From positions 372,001 through 436,000 of the forward strand of contig SMNZ01000005.1 in the NCBI GenBank assembly GCA_004353515.1: a stretch of DNA of 64,000 nucleotides, in the 5' to 3' direction. Made by a program: the position numbers and the translations under genes. The notes under the pieces were generated by a model, which was given only the letters and a program-made list of their open reading frames with translations, did no database searches and had not been told where the DNA came from. This stretch comes from Alteromonadaceae bacterium M269 (GTDB taxonomy: Bacteria > Pseudomonadota > Gammaproteobacteria > Enterobacterales > Alteromonadaceae). Shown piece after piece: positions 9,407-18,093 of the stretch (position 1 is its first letter; each line of letters opens with the position of its first letter).

Positions 9407-9862
9407 ATGGATGCGAAACAGCTGTCTGACTATGTGACTTATGTCTTTAACGAACAACTGCCTTTCAATCGCTTTCTGGGATTTGAAGCAAGTTGGGTAG
9501 CCGAAGATAAGGTTGAGTTGAGATTACCTTGGAAAGATGAACTGATGGGTAATCCACATCAGCGTATCCTGCACGGCGGCGTGACCGCAGCAATTCTGGA
9601 TACTATTGGAGGACTTGTTTCTATCCTGCAAGCGGTAAAAGAGCTTGCTCCTATGGAGCCTGATGAGTTCGCGGGTCGTTTGGCTAAAATGGGTACTATT
9701 GATATGCGGGTGGATTATTTAAGACCGGGTAGAGGGAAGTTATTTATTGCGACAGCTGAAGTTTTGAGGAAAGGAAACAAGGTCGCTGTATGTCGTATGG
9801 AGCTTCATAATCAGGATAATGAACATATAGCGCTTGGCACAGGAACTTATTTGGTAGGTTAA
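9407..9862 (+). CDS. Hotdog-fold thioesterase (PaaI/YigI-like)
   Basis: 151 aa. Hotdog acyl-CoA thioesterase pattern: helix-turn NPHQRILHGGVTAAILDTIGG (His and Gly-Gly of the active-site loop), then MRVDYLRPG and a beta strand ending IALGTGTYLV. It would hydrolyse an acyl- or aryl-CoA; substrate unknown. GGGGAT lies upstream of the ATG at 9407. It sits downstream of and divergent from recQ, as thioesterase genes often do near recQ in gammaproteobacteria (recollection, not checked). Confidence 0.85.
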   Translation: MDAKQLSDYVTYVFNEQLPFNRFLGFEASWVAEDKVELRLPWKDELMGNPHQRILHGGVTAAILDTIGGLVSILQAVKELAPMEPDEFAGRLAKMGTIDMRVDYLRPGRGKLFIATAEVLRKGNKVAVCRMELHNQDNEHIALGTGTYLVG

Positions 9863-9880
9863 CTGCTTCTCCAGAGCTTT

Positions 9881-10780
9881 TTAAACGTAGCAGTTGCGCC
9901 CTTTTTCCTTGGCTCGGTATAAGTTACTGTCGGCATCGGCAAGCAGGGTCTCTGTCGTCAAGTGACGATCAAAGTGGTTTGGAATACAAGCTGAAACACC
10001 CGCACTTGCAGTAACCATGGGATGAATCGCTGATTCGGAGTGTGGAATTTTGAGTTCACGTATGTTTTTCAACAGCTTTTCTGCAACACGATGTGCGCCT
10101 TTAAGGTCTGTGTAGGGCAGCAGTAAAACAAACTCTTCACCGCCAAAACGCGATGCTACATCTTCATCTCTGCGTCGTGTTTCATCAACAGCTCTGGCAA
10201 TTTTCTTTAAACATTCATCGCCTTCGATGTGGCCAAACTGATCGTTGTAAAGCTTGAACTGATCAATATCGACCATAATAGCGGCCAGAGAGTAATTGCC
10301 ACGGATGGCAGCATGCCATTCTTTATTTAGAATTGTTGTGAACTGCATTTTATTCGCGAGACCGGTTAGGCCGTCGGTACAGGCTATAAGCTCAAGCTCC
10401 TTCAGCTTTTTAGCTGTTTTTAAGTGGTTTCTAACGCGATTAAATAAAATACTTTTTAGGGTTGTAGAAGAAAAATAATCAATAGCACCTATGGATAAAA
10501 AAACTTCTTCTTCTTGTTCGCTCACTTCGTCCGACGTCACGATGACAGGAGTGTGTTTAGTGAAGGGGTTCTGAATAAACTTTTGACACAAATCCAAGCT
10601 ATCAACGTTGTCGATTTTGGAACCTAAGAGTATGAGATCAGCATCCAGCTTAACAGCAAGTTCCATTGCTGATTTACTGTCTTGAGCTGCTTTGAAATCA
10701 TAATGGGGCTCGAAAAGTGATGTTAATTCACTAATCCGCTTTTTATTTCCATTAACTACCAATATGGTCTGCATAGCCAC
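9881..10780 (-). CDS. Diguanylate cyclase with degenerate receiver domain
   Basis: 299 aa. N-terminal receiver-like domain (about 1-120), GGDEF domain (about 130-299) with RFGGEEFVLLLPY, so the cyclase site is intact. The receiver lacks its phosphorylation residues: the acidic pair is replaced by NGN in ILVVNGNKK, and the strand-3 Asp position reads LILLGS. It therefore probably acts as a protein-binding or dimerising module, not a phospho-switch (inference). A GTG at 10780 has GAG at good spacing; the ATG at 10774 is the alternative. Convergent with the thioesterase, 18 bp apart. Confidence 0.9.
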   Translation of the reverse strand: MAMQTILVVNGNKKRISELTSLFEPHYDFKAAQDSKSAMELAVKLDADLILLGSKIDNVDSLDLCQKFIQNPFTKHTPVIVTSDEVSEQEEEVFLSIGAIDYFSSTTLKSILFNRVRNHLKTAKKLKELELIACTDGLTGLANKMQFTTILNKEWHAAIRGNYSLAAIMVDIDQFKLYNDQFGHIEGDECLKKIARAVDETRRRDEDVASRFGGEEFVLLLPYTDLKGAHRVAEKLLKNIRELKIPHSESAIHPMVTASAGVSACIPNHFDRHLTTETLLADADSNLYRAKEKGRNCYV

Positions 10781-11133
10781 TGACTTCTCATTTTAAGCGA
10801 TGCTGTTGCTACTCGCTATTGACGTAAAAAACTTATACGGATGATGTTCCAACGTCATTCTATTGGAGTATAAAGAAGCGAATTTATTTAGTGGCAGCAA
10901 AGCGCGCATATATAGGCTCCTTTATTCTATACACTACGTAATATCCTCCAATATGAGCATTTGTCAACCAGTGATATGTATTGCTTCGGGTAATAATCTC
11001 GTCCTATTTATACCTGAGTATCGAAGCATTTTTACTGTGTTGGAGGTATTTGAAATGAAAAAAGCGAAATCTGAAAAGTCTCTCACCCGCTATTTTTCAC
11101 TGTAGAACAATAACCTACTAGGTAATTTAATGC
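10781..11133. other. Intergenic region, mostly featureless
   Basis: 353 bp between two minus-strand genes. An 80-codon plus-strand frame starting TTG at 10863 has no protein-like pattern and I do not call it. Inside it, GGAGG precedes an ATG at 11055 opening a 16-codon basic peptide ending at 11105; see findings. I see no hairpin terminator or repeat. Confidence 0.4.
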
Positions 11134-11610
11134 CTAATTTCTAGGTGGACGGTATGTGAATTCTAGACGGTTGCCGCTAGGTTCTCTGATCATCATATGT
11201 TTACCAGGACCACCATAAGCAAGTTCTGGAGCAAACTCTATTTCAACACCTTCAAACGCTTTTATGCGTTCGTATAGAGTATCTAGTGCTTCAAAACTAG
11301 CGACAGTAATAGCTAAGTGATGAAGGCCGACATTATTCTTTCTGCTGAACTGAACAGCTGTTGATGGATCAGTGGTTTGCCAAAGTGTAATGAACATATT
11401 ACCGTCGCTTACAAATTTAGCAGGATATTTGGGATCTCCGCCCACTTGTTTCCACCCTAATGCTTCAACAAAAAAACGAGTTGATAAGTCTAATTTTGTG
11501 ACAGTTAAACCAATATGGTTGAACCCTGTTGTGAGTGTTTCTTCTTGTGCTGTTGTTGAGAAAGAGAAGGTTCCAACAACCAGTGACAGTGCTATAAGTA
11601 AAGCGCGCAT
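11134..11610 (-). CDS. Secreted VOC-family (glyoxalase/dioxygenase-fold) protein
   Basis: 158 aa from the ATG at 11610 (frame open to an ATG at 11634; the inner start gives a clean signal peptide MRALLIALSLVVGTFSFS ending near TTAQ). The rest is a VOC fold: FNHIGLTVTKLD, FFVEALGW, LHHLAITVASFEALDTLYERI, and GPGKHMMIREPSGNRLEF. The His/Glu metal positions (H in NHIG, H in LHHLA, E in RLEFTY) are present. Export of a VOC protein to the periplasm is less common; enzymatic role unknown. Confidence 0.85.
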   Translation of the reverse strand: MRALLIALSLVVGTFSFSTTAQEETLTTGFNHIGLTVTKLDLSTRFFVEALGWKQVGGDPKYPAKFVSDGNMFITLWQTTDPSTAVQFSRKNNVGLHHLAITVASFEALDTLYERIKAFEGVEIEFAPELAYGGPGKHMMIREPSGNRLEFTYRPPRN

Positions 11611-11847
11611 GTGAAGTTTTCCGATAAGTAACATTGTATTGAACGATCATACCATTTCAGCTTTTTGAACAGGCAAATATGAGACGACGTTCATTTATTT
11701 TGCGGTGTTTATACCGCTTTGCGCTTTATTGACCGAACTAAATATCGGTATATTTCGTAGAAGCAGTAAATAAAAGGTGGGAGTTAAGTTACTGCACTAG
11801 GGATAAGTATTTAACAACATAAGTTAAGCGGGGAGAATTTAAAATAA

Positions 11848-11882
11848 AAATGCGGCTTGTTATTATCTAACAAGCCGCATTT
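11848..11882 (-). terminator. Rho-independent terminator of the cold-shock gene
   Basis: Perfect 14-bp stem (AAATGCGGCTTGTT / AACAAGCCGCATTT) with a 7-nt loop, 23 bp past the csp stop. On the minus strand it runs straight into TTTTTATTTT, a clear U-tract. Confidence 0.92.
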
Positions 11883-11904
11883 AAAGAAATCTTTCAGTAC
11901 TTAA

Positions 11905-12111
11905 TTACTGAGGAATAACGTTGTTAGCACAAGGGCCTTTTTGACCTTGACCAACTTCAAACTCTACCGCTTGACCGTCATTTAGGGTTGCGTAGCCGCC
12001 ACCGTTTCTGATTTCAGAGTGGTGAACAAAAAGATCTTTTCCACCGTCTTCTGGTGTAATAAATCCAAAACCTTTGTCTGCGTTAAACCACTTAACCGTA
12101 CCTTTACTCAT
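11905..12111 (-). CDS. CspA-family cold-shock protein
   Basis: 68 aa single cold-shock domain. RNP1 KGFGFI and RNP2 DLFVHHS are both intact; begins [17 protein letters not shown]. Binds single-stranded nucleic acid, melting mRNA structure. AAGG is 6 nt before the ATG. A long leader and a strong terminator flank it, so it is a monocistronic unit. Which Csp paralogue it is cannot be told from one copy. Confidence 0.95.
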   Translation of the reverse strand: MSKGTVKWFNADKGFGFITPEDGGKDLFVHHSEIRNGGGYATLNDGQAVEFEVGQGQKGPCANNVIPQ

Positions 12112-12475
12112 TATGACCTTCTTTATAACTTTTCGGTGAACTTAAATAACAATCTACAAGCGAATTCACCATTTCGACGTAGAATCTTGAAGTGTGCCTA
12201 TAGTGCCTAATTCTTAAGCAGAAACATAGTTCTCACAAAGGTAAGGATCCAGATTTCGTAAACTAATACAGACTTTTGACAGTACCTGCACAACTCTCAT
12301 GCTAACAGCTTTATTCCTCAGATGACATTCTTAACTTGCGATTAACATAAAAATTTAAAATATAGCCATAAGTTAAGTGTATCCGCATCATTACTTTGGA
12401 TTTTGGTGTATCACAAATGCCTTGGTAATGATGGTATATAATATTACCACCATGTTTTAAAAAAATGCCAATAAA
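12112..12475 (-). other. Upstream region of the cold-shock gene (probable long 5' leader)
   Basis: 364 bp without a gene between csp and the dsbA terminator. Long untranslated leaders that fold differently at low temperature are known for cspA-type genes, and the space here would fit one. I cannot point to a specific promoter or cold box, so the leader is inference. Confidence 0.35.
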
Positions 12476-12498
12476 AAAGGCTACCTAAGGCAGCCTTT
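12476..12498 (-). terminator. Probable dsbA terminator
   Basis: 10-bp stem (AAAGGCTGCC / GGTAGCCTTT read on minus, one G-U wobble) with a 3-nt loop, followed on the minus strand by TTTTTTAT. On the plus strand the same position is an A-C mismatch, so it works better for minus-strand transcripts. It is 75 bp past the dsbA stop. Confidence 0.75.
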
Positions 12499-12573
12499 CA
12501 TAATATGATGTGTAAACTCTTATCTAACTAAACACAGATGGGCATATACCTCAGCATATTTAGCTTGATTAGG

Positions 12574-13200
12574 TTATTTTTGCTTCGATAACCAAATAAG
12601 CAGATCCACCATATCGTCTGGTGTCATGCCACCTTTGAAAACGGCTTGATATTTACCATTAACAATGAAGGTTGGTACGCCGCGGAGGTGGCGTTGGAAC
12701 TTAGTGATTTCACCGTTATTGCGATTTAGTAGGCTGTTTACACCGAAGCTCTTAGCTTGCTTTTCAAATTTTGCCGCATCGATACCGTTAGCGATGAGCA
12801 TATTCTTCATATCGTCTAGACCAGTAATGGGTCTGCGTTGCTTGTGAATGTGGTTGAATATAGCGCTGACAATCTGTGGTTCTTGTTTCAGTGTTCTGCC
12901 CACTAACATTGCGCGAGTCGCATCGTCTTGAACGCTAGGACTTGCAGAGCGCATGAAGTTAACGTGTATTTTCTTGAACTCGATATCTTCGTCTTTAATT
13001 TGCTTCTTTAACTGTGCGACGATTGGCTCGAAGTTATAACAGTGCGGACACCAAAAAGAGAAGAACTCCATAATTTCCCTATTTGCGGTCGCGTCTTTAG
13101 CAATAATATTATAATGAGTGCCTTCTTTCCAAAGCTCTTGAGCCATGCTGTTAAAAGAAAGGACGAGGGAAACAAAAATAAAACCTACAATTTTTTTCAT
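12574..13200 (-). CDS. dsbA: Periplasmic thiol:disulfide oxidoreductase DsbA
   Basis: 208 aa from the ATG at 13200. The frame is open upstream to 13293, but only the inner start gives a signal peptide (MKKIVGFIFVSLVLSFNSMA). Introduces disulfide bonds into exported proteins and is re-oxidised by DsbB. Active site CPHC at 51-54 in FFSFWCPHCYNF, and the cis-proline loop RGVPTFIVNGKY near the C-terminus. In enterobacteria dsbA follows srkA in one operon; here btuB and its riboswitch lie between them. Confidence 0.95.
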   Translation of the reverse strand: MKKIVGFIFVSLVLSFNSMAQELWKEGTHYNIIAKDATANREIMEFFSFWCPHCYNFEPIVAQLKKQIKDEDIEFKKIHVNFMRSASPSVQDDATRAMLVGRTLKQEPQIVSAIFNHIHKQRRPITGLDDMKNMLIANGIDAAKFEKQAKSFGVNSLLNRNNGEITKFQRHLRGVPTFIVNGKYQAVFKGGMTPDDMVDLLIWLSKQK

Positions 13201-13386
13201 ATCACTACATGTCGTTATTAAAAGTGGAATTGATAGAAGACTATCATAGCTCGTCGAAAAATCCGACATACCCTTAACTTTGATAAGAAACAAACTGTTA
13301 ACGGTATATAACGTTGCCCCCGCCGTTCATGAAAATGCCTGTTTCGCTGCATTTCCAAAAATTTGAGGATTAGAGTGTGCTTTTTA

Positions 13387-13411
13387 CAGGCCAGACACTG
13401 AATCCGGCCTG
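13387..13411 (-). terminator. Hairpin downstream of btuB, possible terminator
   Basis: 9-bp stem CAGGCCGGA / TCTGGCCTG on the minus strand (one G-U), 7-nt loop, 11 bp past the btuB stop. It is followed by TAAAAAG rather than a U-tract, so it may only protect the 3' end. Confidence 0.4.
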
Positions 13412-13421
13412 AATACTTCGA

Positions 13422-15284
13422 TTAAAGCTTAGCACTGATACCGAAATAGGCTGCTCTGTCACTGGTATTAAAACCAGCAACCTCAGTGTACTCGCGATCG
13501 AATAGGTTTTCGATTCGCAGGCGCACGGTTAGGTGTTCAGAGATCTTATAGGCGGCGTTCAGGCCAAAGATAATGTAATCGCTCAGCTCAACATTGCCGA
13601 TATCAATGGCATCTTTTGATAAACGGGCATTGCCGCTGATGTTGAGCTTATCGTTAACCGGGTAGATAACAACAGCATTGGCAATATGTTTTGGTCTGCG
13701 AATGCGATCTAAACCGGCACTGGTTTCAGTATCATTGTACGTGTAGTTAGCTTTTAGGTTGATCCCGTTAGCAAATCGCTGCTGAACATCAAGTTCAATA
13801 CCAGTAGAGTCTGTCTCACCAGGGAGTTGCAGGAACCCTTGGAATTGAGCGCCATCAAAAATAATTTCGTCTTCGATACTTTGATCAAAATAAACAGCCC
13901 CTGCACTAAAGCCTTGGCTGTTTGAGTATTCAACGCCTATATCAAAACCTTCGCTTTCTTCTTCATTAAGTTGCAGACCAGCTGCATCTCCGAAAGCAAA
14001 CGGACCATTGTTAAAGTCTTGTTCAAATAAGCTGGGCGCTCTGAAACCTGTGCCATAGGTTGCTTTATACTTTAGCTGCTCTGTAGCAGAGAGTGATTGT
14101 AAATACACACCACTTAATCGAACGCTAGTGAAAGAGCCAAATGTTTCATTGTCGTCATAACGTAACCCGGCAGTTAGGTAGAGCTCATCAGTAGCCTGAA
14201 CTTGATAATCAAAAAAGGCGCCGCGCTGAAAACGTTGAATACCTGTTGCTTCGTTTTCTTCATTTTCGATATCAATACCGTAAATGAGCCAATGCTGTGC
14301 TAATTGAGTTTGGCCGACATAATCAAGCCTTTCAACGCTGCCCTCTGTAGCAAAGCCTGCTTCGTTATTGCTGAAGAATTGACGTTCAACATCTGTTTTT
14401 GCAACACCTAGGGTGTGAGATGAGTTATCACCTGTGTAACCGAGAGATAATCGAACAGTCGTACTTTCGTTGTCACTGCTACAAGTATCGGTCGGTGCGA
14501 AAGTCGTATTATCAAAACACGAATCAAATTGTGTTTCTCCATCAACATCGCGCACGACAAGTTGTGCTCTCAAATTTTGGCGGATATTAACGCCAGCTTT
14601 AACGTGAATAGTGGTGTTGTCGTAGCCGTCTTCTTCACCACTGACGTCATTTGTGGAAGCATTGAACCCGTCCGTAGAAAAGTCACTGACACCAACATAG
14701 AAGTCACCGAGATCATTAGTTGCCCCAACATCAGCATTGAACAACCGGCTGCTGAAACGGCCGAGTTCAGCACTAACGGAGCCGATTAATGGTTGATTGC
14801 TGTCGTTGGTAGTAATGTTGATGACACCACCGGCATCTGCACCGTAAGCGAGACCTTGTGTTCCACGAAGAATTTCAACTCGCTGAACCTGACTAGTCAG
14901 GATGTCATCAAAAATAGGTGTGACCTGAGGTGCTGTTGGATCAGATAACTCTACGCCGTCGATATAAAGCTGTGTTCTATAACCTTCTTCTCCACGAATT
15001 CTCAGCGTTGTGTTTTTGCCCGCACCACCAGAGTTAGACACGCCAACACCGGTTTGAGTACGTAAAATATCTGCAAGGCTGATAAAACCTAGAGCTTCTA
15101 TTTCATCACTTTCTATCACTGAGACACTAGCAGCTGTTTGGTTGGTCGGTGTTGCGACACGGTTTGCAACAACAGTAATTTTTTCAATGTCGTTGGCGTT
15201 ACTATTGGCTTCTTCAGCAGAAGAAATAAAAGGTGTAAGCAGTAAGCTGACGCTTATTGCCTTAGTCAGGGAATTTAGTTTCAT
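13422..15284 (-). CDS. btuB: TonB-dependent vitamin B12 receptor BtuB
   Basis: 620 aa from the ATG at 15284 (the upstream TTG at 15326 falls in the regulatory leader). Signal peptide about 1-23, TonB box region IEKITVVANR (about 33-42), plug domain with LRIRGEEGYRTQLYIDGVEL and VQRVEILRGTQGLAYGADAGGVINI, then a 22-strand barrel ending FGISAKL. Length equals E. coli BtuB (614). The cobalamin riboswitch directly upstream supports the substrate assignment independently of the protein. Outer-membrane transporter for cobalamin energised by TonB-ExbBD. Confidence 0.92.
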   Translation of the reverse strand: MKLNSLTKAISVSLLLTPFISSAEEANSNANDIEKITVVANRVATPTNQTAASVSVIESDEIEALGFISLADILRTQTGVGVSNSGGAGKNTTLRIRGEEGYRTQLYIDGVELSDPTAPQVTPIFDDILTSQVQRVEILRGTQGLAYGADAGGVINITTNDSNQPLIGSVSAELGRFSSRLFNADVGATNDLGDFYVGVSDFSTDGFNASTNDVSGEEDGYDNTTIHVKAGVNIRQNLRAQLVVRDVDGETQFDSCFDNTTFAPTDTCSSDNESTTVRLSLGYTGDNSSHTLGVAKTDVERQFFSNNEAGFATEGSVERLDYVGQTQLAQHWLIYGIDIENEENEATGIQRFQRGAFFDYQVQATDELYLTAGLRYDDNETFGSFTSVRLSGVYLQSLSATEQLKYKATYGTGFRAPSLFEQDFNNGPFAFGDAAGLQLNEEESEGFDIGVEYSNSQGFSAGAVYFDQSIEDEIIFDGAQFQGFLQLPGETDSTGIELDVQQRFANGINLKANYTYNDTETSAGLDRIRRPKHIANAVVIYPVNDKLNISGNARLSKDAIDIGNVELSDYIIFGLNAAYKISEHLTVRLRIENLFDREYTEVAGFNTSDRAAYFGISAKL

Positions 15285-15349
15285 GGGTATACTCAAGTTA
15301 CACACTCCACCCGAGTGTGAAGTCAATCCGCCTGCTTCAATAAAGCAGG

Positions 15350-15640
15350 CACCTGATGTAGGCCGGTATCCGGACTCTTAATCGACAGATGCTTAACCCA
15401 AGCATGTTGTCAGCATCATTACCTTCCCGTTAAAAAACTAAACAGTGGTTAACAATGATGCTCGTTACGTAGAAAACAAATATCCGTCATCTTTCAATTA
15501 CCCTTTCGGTGAGTTTTGAAAGCTGATGAGTATAAAAGTTTTTGTGTAACAATTAATTACCGTTGCGGGGGCAGTACTGGTATTGCACCAGTTTCCCGTT
15601 TATCTGTCGGCATTTCCCCGACAGCACCTAAATCGGCGGA
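15350..15640 (-). promoter_or_regulatory. Cobalamin (AdoCbl) riboswitch controlling btuB
   Basis: Read on the minus strand the aptamer core is plain: a GGTGC helix near 15628, GGGAAACTGGTGCAATACC (around 15580-15600), CTGCCCCCGCAACGG (around 15558-15572), and the B12 box GAGTCCGGATACCGGCC at 15361-15377. Between the CGCAAC segment and the B12 box are about 180 nt holding two extra hairpins (15483-15533 and 15413-15461), more than usual. Downstream a hairpin at 15330-15350 (GCCTGCTT/AAGCAGGC) lacks a U-tract, so control is probably on translation. When cobalamin binds, btuB expression should fall. Confidence 0.93.
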
Positions 15641-15641
15641 G

Positions 15642-15647
15642 ATTATA
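15642..15647 (-). promoter_or_regulatory. Putative -10 box of the btuB transcript
   Basis: TATAAT on the minus strand, a perfect sigma70 -10, placed so that transcription would start close to the first riboswitch helix. No strong -35 at 17 bp is seen. Confidence 0.5.
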
Positions 15648-15691
15648 TACCCAGACTACCTCAATACGCTAATTGACCGTGCTCAGGTCTT

Positions 15692-16660
15692 TTAGAAAAG
15701 TGTCAGAGGAGACTCTTGAAGAGCGGCATATTGTTCTTTTAACGCAAGAATTTGATTTTCCCAATATTTGTCTTCTGCAAACCATGGGAATGCCTGTGGG
15801 AAAGCGGGATCTTGCCAACGCCTACATAACCAAGCCATGTAATGCACAATACGCATAGCACGTAACGGTTCAATGAGTTTGAGCTCAGATTTATCAAAGT
15901 CGCAAAACTCTTGATAAGCTTCAAGCATAACATCGAGTTGTAAAATACACTGAGCTCGGTCACCTGAAAGCATCATCCATAAATCTTGGATTGCGGGTCC
16001 AGTGCGGCAATCGTCTAAGTCGACAAAAGAAGGCCCATCTCGCCATAGAATATTTCCCGGGTGGCAATCGCCATGTAAACGAATGACACTGGTTGGTGCG
16101 TATAATCCCTGAGCAAGCTCAACAACTTGATCCAATATCGTGAAGAAGGGTAAGTGTAAGTGTGCAGGAATGAGCTCGCTCTGCTTTAGTATTTGTTGCG
16201 GTTCTTTCAGGTGACTTTCTATGGTGAATTGAGGGCGATGTTCAAAGCTTTTACTGGCTGAAACCTGATGAATCCTGCCAATAAAGCGTCCCATCCACTC
16301 GAGTTGGTCGAGGTTGTCGACTTCGAACTCGCGACCGCCAACTGACGGGTAGATGGCAAAATTAAAGCCTTGATATTCGAGTAACGTCTTTCCATCAAAG
16401 CTTATCGGAGCTACGAGAGGAACGTCGTGAGACTGCAACTCAAGCGCAAAACTATGCTCTTCTAAAAGTTGCTCTTGGTTCCACCGTTGAGGTCGATAAA
16501 ACTTAACCACATAGCGTTTATTTTCATCACCGATGAACTGATATACGCGATTCTCATAGCTATTGAGCGCTAATAAGCCCGACTCAACGCGAATGGTTGT
16601 TGTCTCAATTGCATCCAGTATTAAGTCAGGTGATAGGCCTGAAAAGTCAAAAGTTGCCAT
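15692..16660 (-). CDS. srkA: Stress response kinase A (YihE/RdoA family)
   Basis: 322 aa cytoplasmic Ser/Thr kinase with an aminoglycoside-phosphotransferase-like fold; in E. coli it counters stress-induced programmed death and is Cpx-regulated. Diagnostic segments: LNSYENRVYQF, VVKFYRPQRW (ATP-site Lys), RLHGDCHPGNILWRDG (catalytic loop), FVDLDDCRTGPAIQDLWMM (metal site) and IEPLRAMRIVHYMAWL. Full length. Its ATG overlaps the ccoG stop by one base (TAATG at 16658-16662), so the two are translationally coupled. Confidence 0.95.
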   Translation of the reverse strand: MATFDFSGLSPDLILDAIETTTIRVESGLLALNSYENRVYQFIGDENKRYVVKFYRPQRWNQEQLLEEHSFALELQSHDVPLVAPISFDGKTLLEYQGFNFAIYPSVGGREFEVDNLDQLEWMGRFIGRIHQVSASKSFEHRPQFTIESHLKEPQQILKQSELIPAHLHLPFFTILDQVVELAQGLYAPTSVIRLHGDCHPGNILWRDGPSFVDLDDCRTGPAIQDLWMMLSGDRAQCILQLDVMLEAYQEFCDFDKSELKLIEPLRAMRIVHYMAWLCRRWQDPAFPQAFPWFAEDKYWENQILALKEQYAALQESPLTLF

Positions 16661-18093
16661 TATTGGAAAATAAACGTCGTCGGTTCTTCTACTTCAACAG
16701 GCGTGCCTTGAGTATCGCTGCCTGCTACTTTGATCTTGATGTTAGTGATTGTTTCATCAAGTTCTCTCTCATCTATCGCTACGCTAATAGGCACACTGAA
16801 TGCTTCACCGCCCTCAACGGTAACCAGAGATTCTCCACTAAAGCGATGGCCTGGTAAACCTAGGATGGAAATTTCGTAAATGCTTTTCAGTTGAGACTTA
16901 TTCAGTATTTTTAGGGTATACACGTTTTCGATCAGCCCGTCATTAGTTTCCCTAGAGAGCGCGCCTCGGTCTCGAATGATATCGACTTCAAGCGGAATTC
17001 GGGTGGCTATCTCTAACACAAGTAAGCCTACCATAACCGCCAAAACAACCGCGTAACCAACTAATTTAGGGCGCATAACTTTTGTTGTACCGCCCGCCAG
17101 CTGGTGCTCAGAGGTAAAACTGATGAGTCCTTTTTCGTAATTCATTTTGTCCATAACGCCGTTACAGGCGTCAACGCAAGCACCGCAATTGATGCATTCG
17201 TATTGAAGGCCATTGCGAATATCAATACCTGTTGGGCAAACTTGCACACATAGGTTGCAGTCGATGCAGTCGCCCAGTTCTTTTTGTTGCAACTGTTCTT
17301 TCGTCATTTTACGACTGCGAGGGCCGCGCTTTTCACCCCGCTTAGCGTTATAAGCAACGGTTAGCGTGTCTTTATCAAACATGGCAGATTGGAAACGGGC
17401 GTAAGGACAAATGTGCGTACACATAATTTCTCGCATCCAACCTGCATTTCCGTATGTGCAGAAGGTAAAAAAGATGACAGAGAAAGTTGCCCAGAACGGT
17501 GCTTCTCCAGTGAAGAATTCGACGAATAACACTTCGATCGGCGTGAAGTAGCCAACGAAAACAAGAGCGGTTAGTAAAGCCGTTGCGACCCAAGCTAGAT
17601 GTTTTAACAATTTACGCCAGAACTTATCAAAGTCCATCGGTCTTTCATCGAGCTTAATACGCTTATTTCTGCTCCCTTCGATTTGCTCTTCAAACCAAAT
17701 ATAGATGAAGGTCCAGGTTGTTTGTGGGCACATAAAGCCGCACCAAACGCGGCCTGCAAATGTTGTGACAAAGAATAGCGCAAAGGCTGCGACGATAAAT
17801 ATCCAGGCCAGTAGTGTTAGGTCTTGTGGCCATAGTGTGAGGCCAAAAATGTTAAAGCGTTGTGCACCGATATCGAGCAGAATGGCTTGATGGCCATTGA
17901 ATTGAATCCACGGCAAGATAACAAAAAGGCCGAGAAAGAATAATCCAAAGAAACGCCTAAGCGTTTCAAGCATCCCTTCCACTTTCCTGACGTATATATG
18001 GCTTCGTGGGCCGTAATGATTATCGTGCTTTTGAGCGTCAGGTTTATGAACTTTGACAGGCGTTATGACCTTGACGGGAATGCGATCATTCAT
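16660..18093 (-). CDS. ccoG: Cytochrome c oxidase accessory protein CcoG (RdxA/FixG)
   Basis: 477 aa inner-membrane polyferredoxin used in copper handling for cbb3 oxidase assembly. About five membrane helices, the GRVWCGFMCPQTTWTF motif, and two 4Fe-4S clusters (CIDCNLCVQVCP and CINCGACVDACN, about residues 262-310). A C-terminal Ig-like FixG domain (about 375-477) follows the last helix. The ATG at 18093 has AGGA at 7 nt. First gene of a ccoG-srkA unit; no ccoNOPQ genes are in the window. Confidence 0.95.
   Translation of the reverse strand: MNDRIPVKVITPVKVHKPDAQKHDNHYGPRSHIYVRKVEGMLETLRRFFGLFFLGLFVILPWIQFNGHQAILLDIGAQRFNIFGLTLWPQDLTLLAWIFIVAAFALFFVTTFAGRVWCGFMCPQTTWTFIYIWFEEQIEGSRNKRIKLDERPMDFDKFWRKLLKHLAWVATALLTALVFVGYFTPIEVLFVEFFTGEAPFWATFSVIFFTFCTYGNAGWMREIMCTHICPYARFQSAMFDKDTLTVAYNAKRGEKRGPRSRKMTKEQLQQKELGDCIDCNLCVQVCPTGIDIRNGLQYECINCGACVDACNGVMDKMNYEKGLISFTSEHQLAGGTTKVMRPKLVGYAVVLAVMVGLLVLEIATRIPLEVDIIRDRGALSRETNDGLIENVYTLKILNKSQLKSIYEISILGLPGHRFSGESLVTVEGGEAFSVPISVAIDERELDETITNIKIKVAGSDTQGTPVEVEEPTTFIFQ

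Noticed and set aside
9881-10780. Ordinary phosphorylated response regulator-GGDEF protein (PleD/WspR-like)
   Set aside because: The receiver lacks the acidic pair and phospho-Asp, so the ordinary reading is not supported.
10863-11105. 80-codon plus-strand frame
   Set aside because: TTG start, no family pattern, unusual composition; only its last 16 codons have a good ribosome site.
13201-13293. N-terminal extension of dsbA
   Set aside because: It would bury the signal peptide; the ATG at 13200 gives a normal one.
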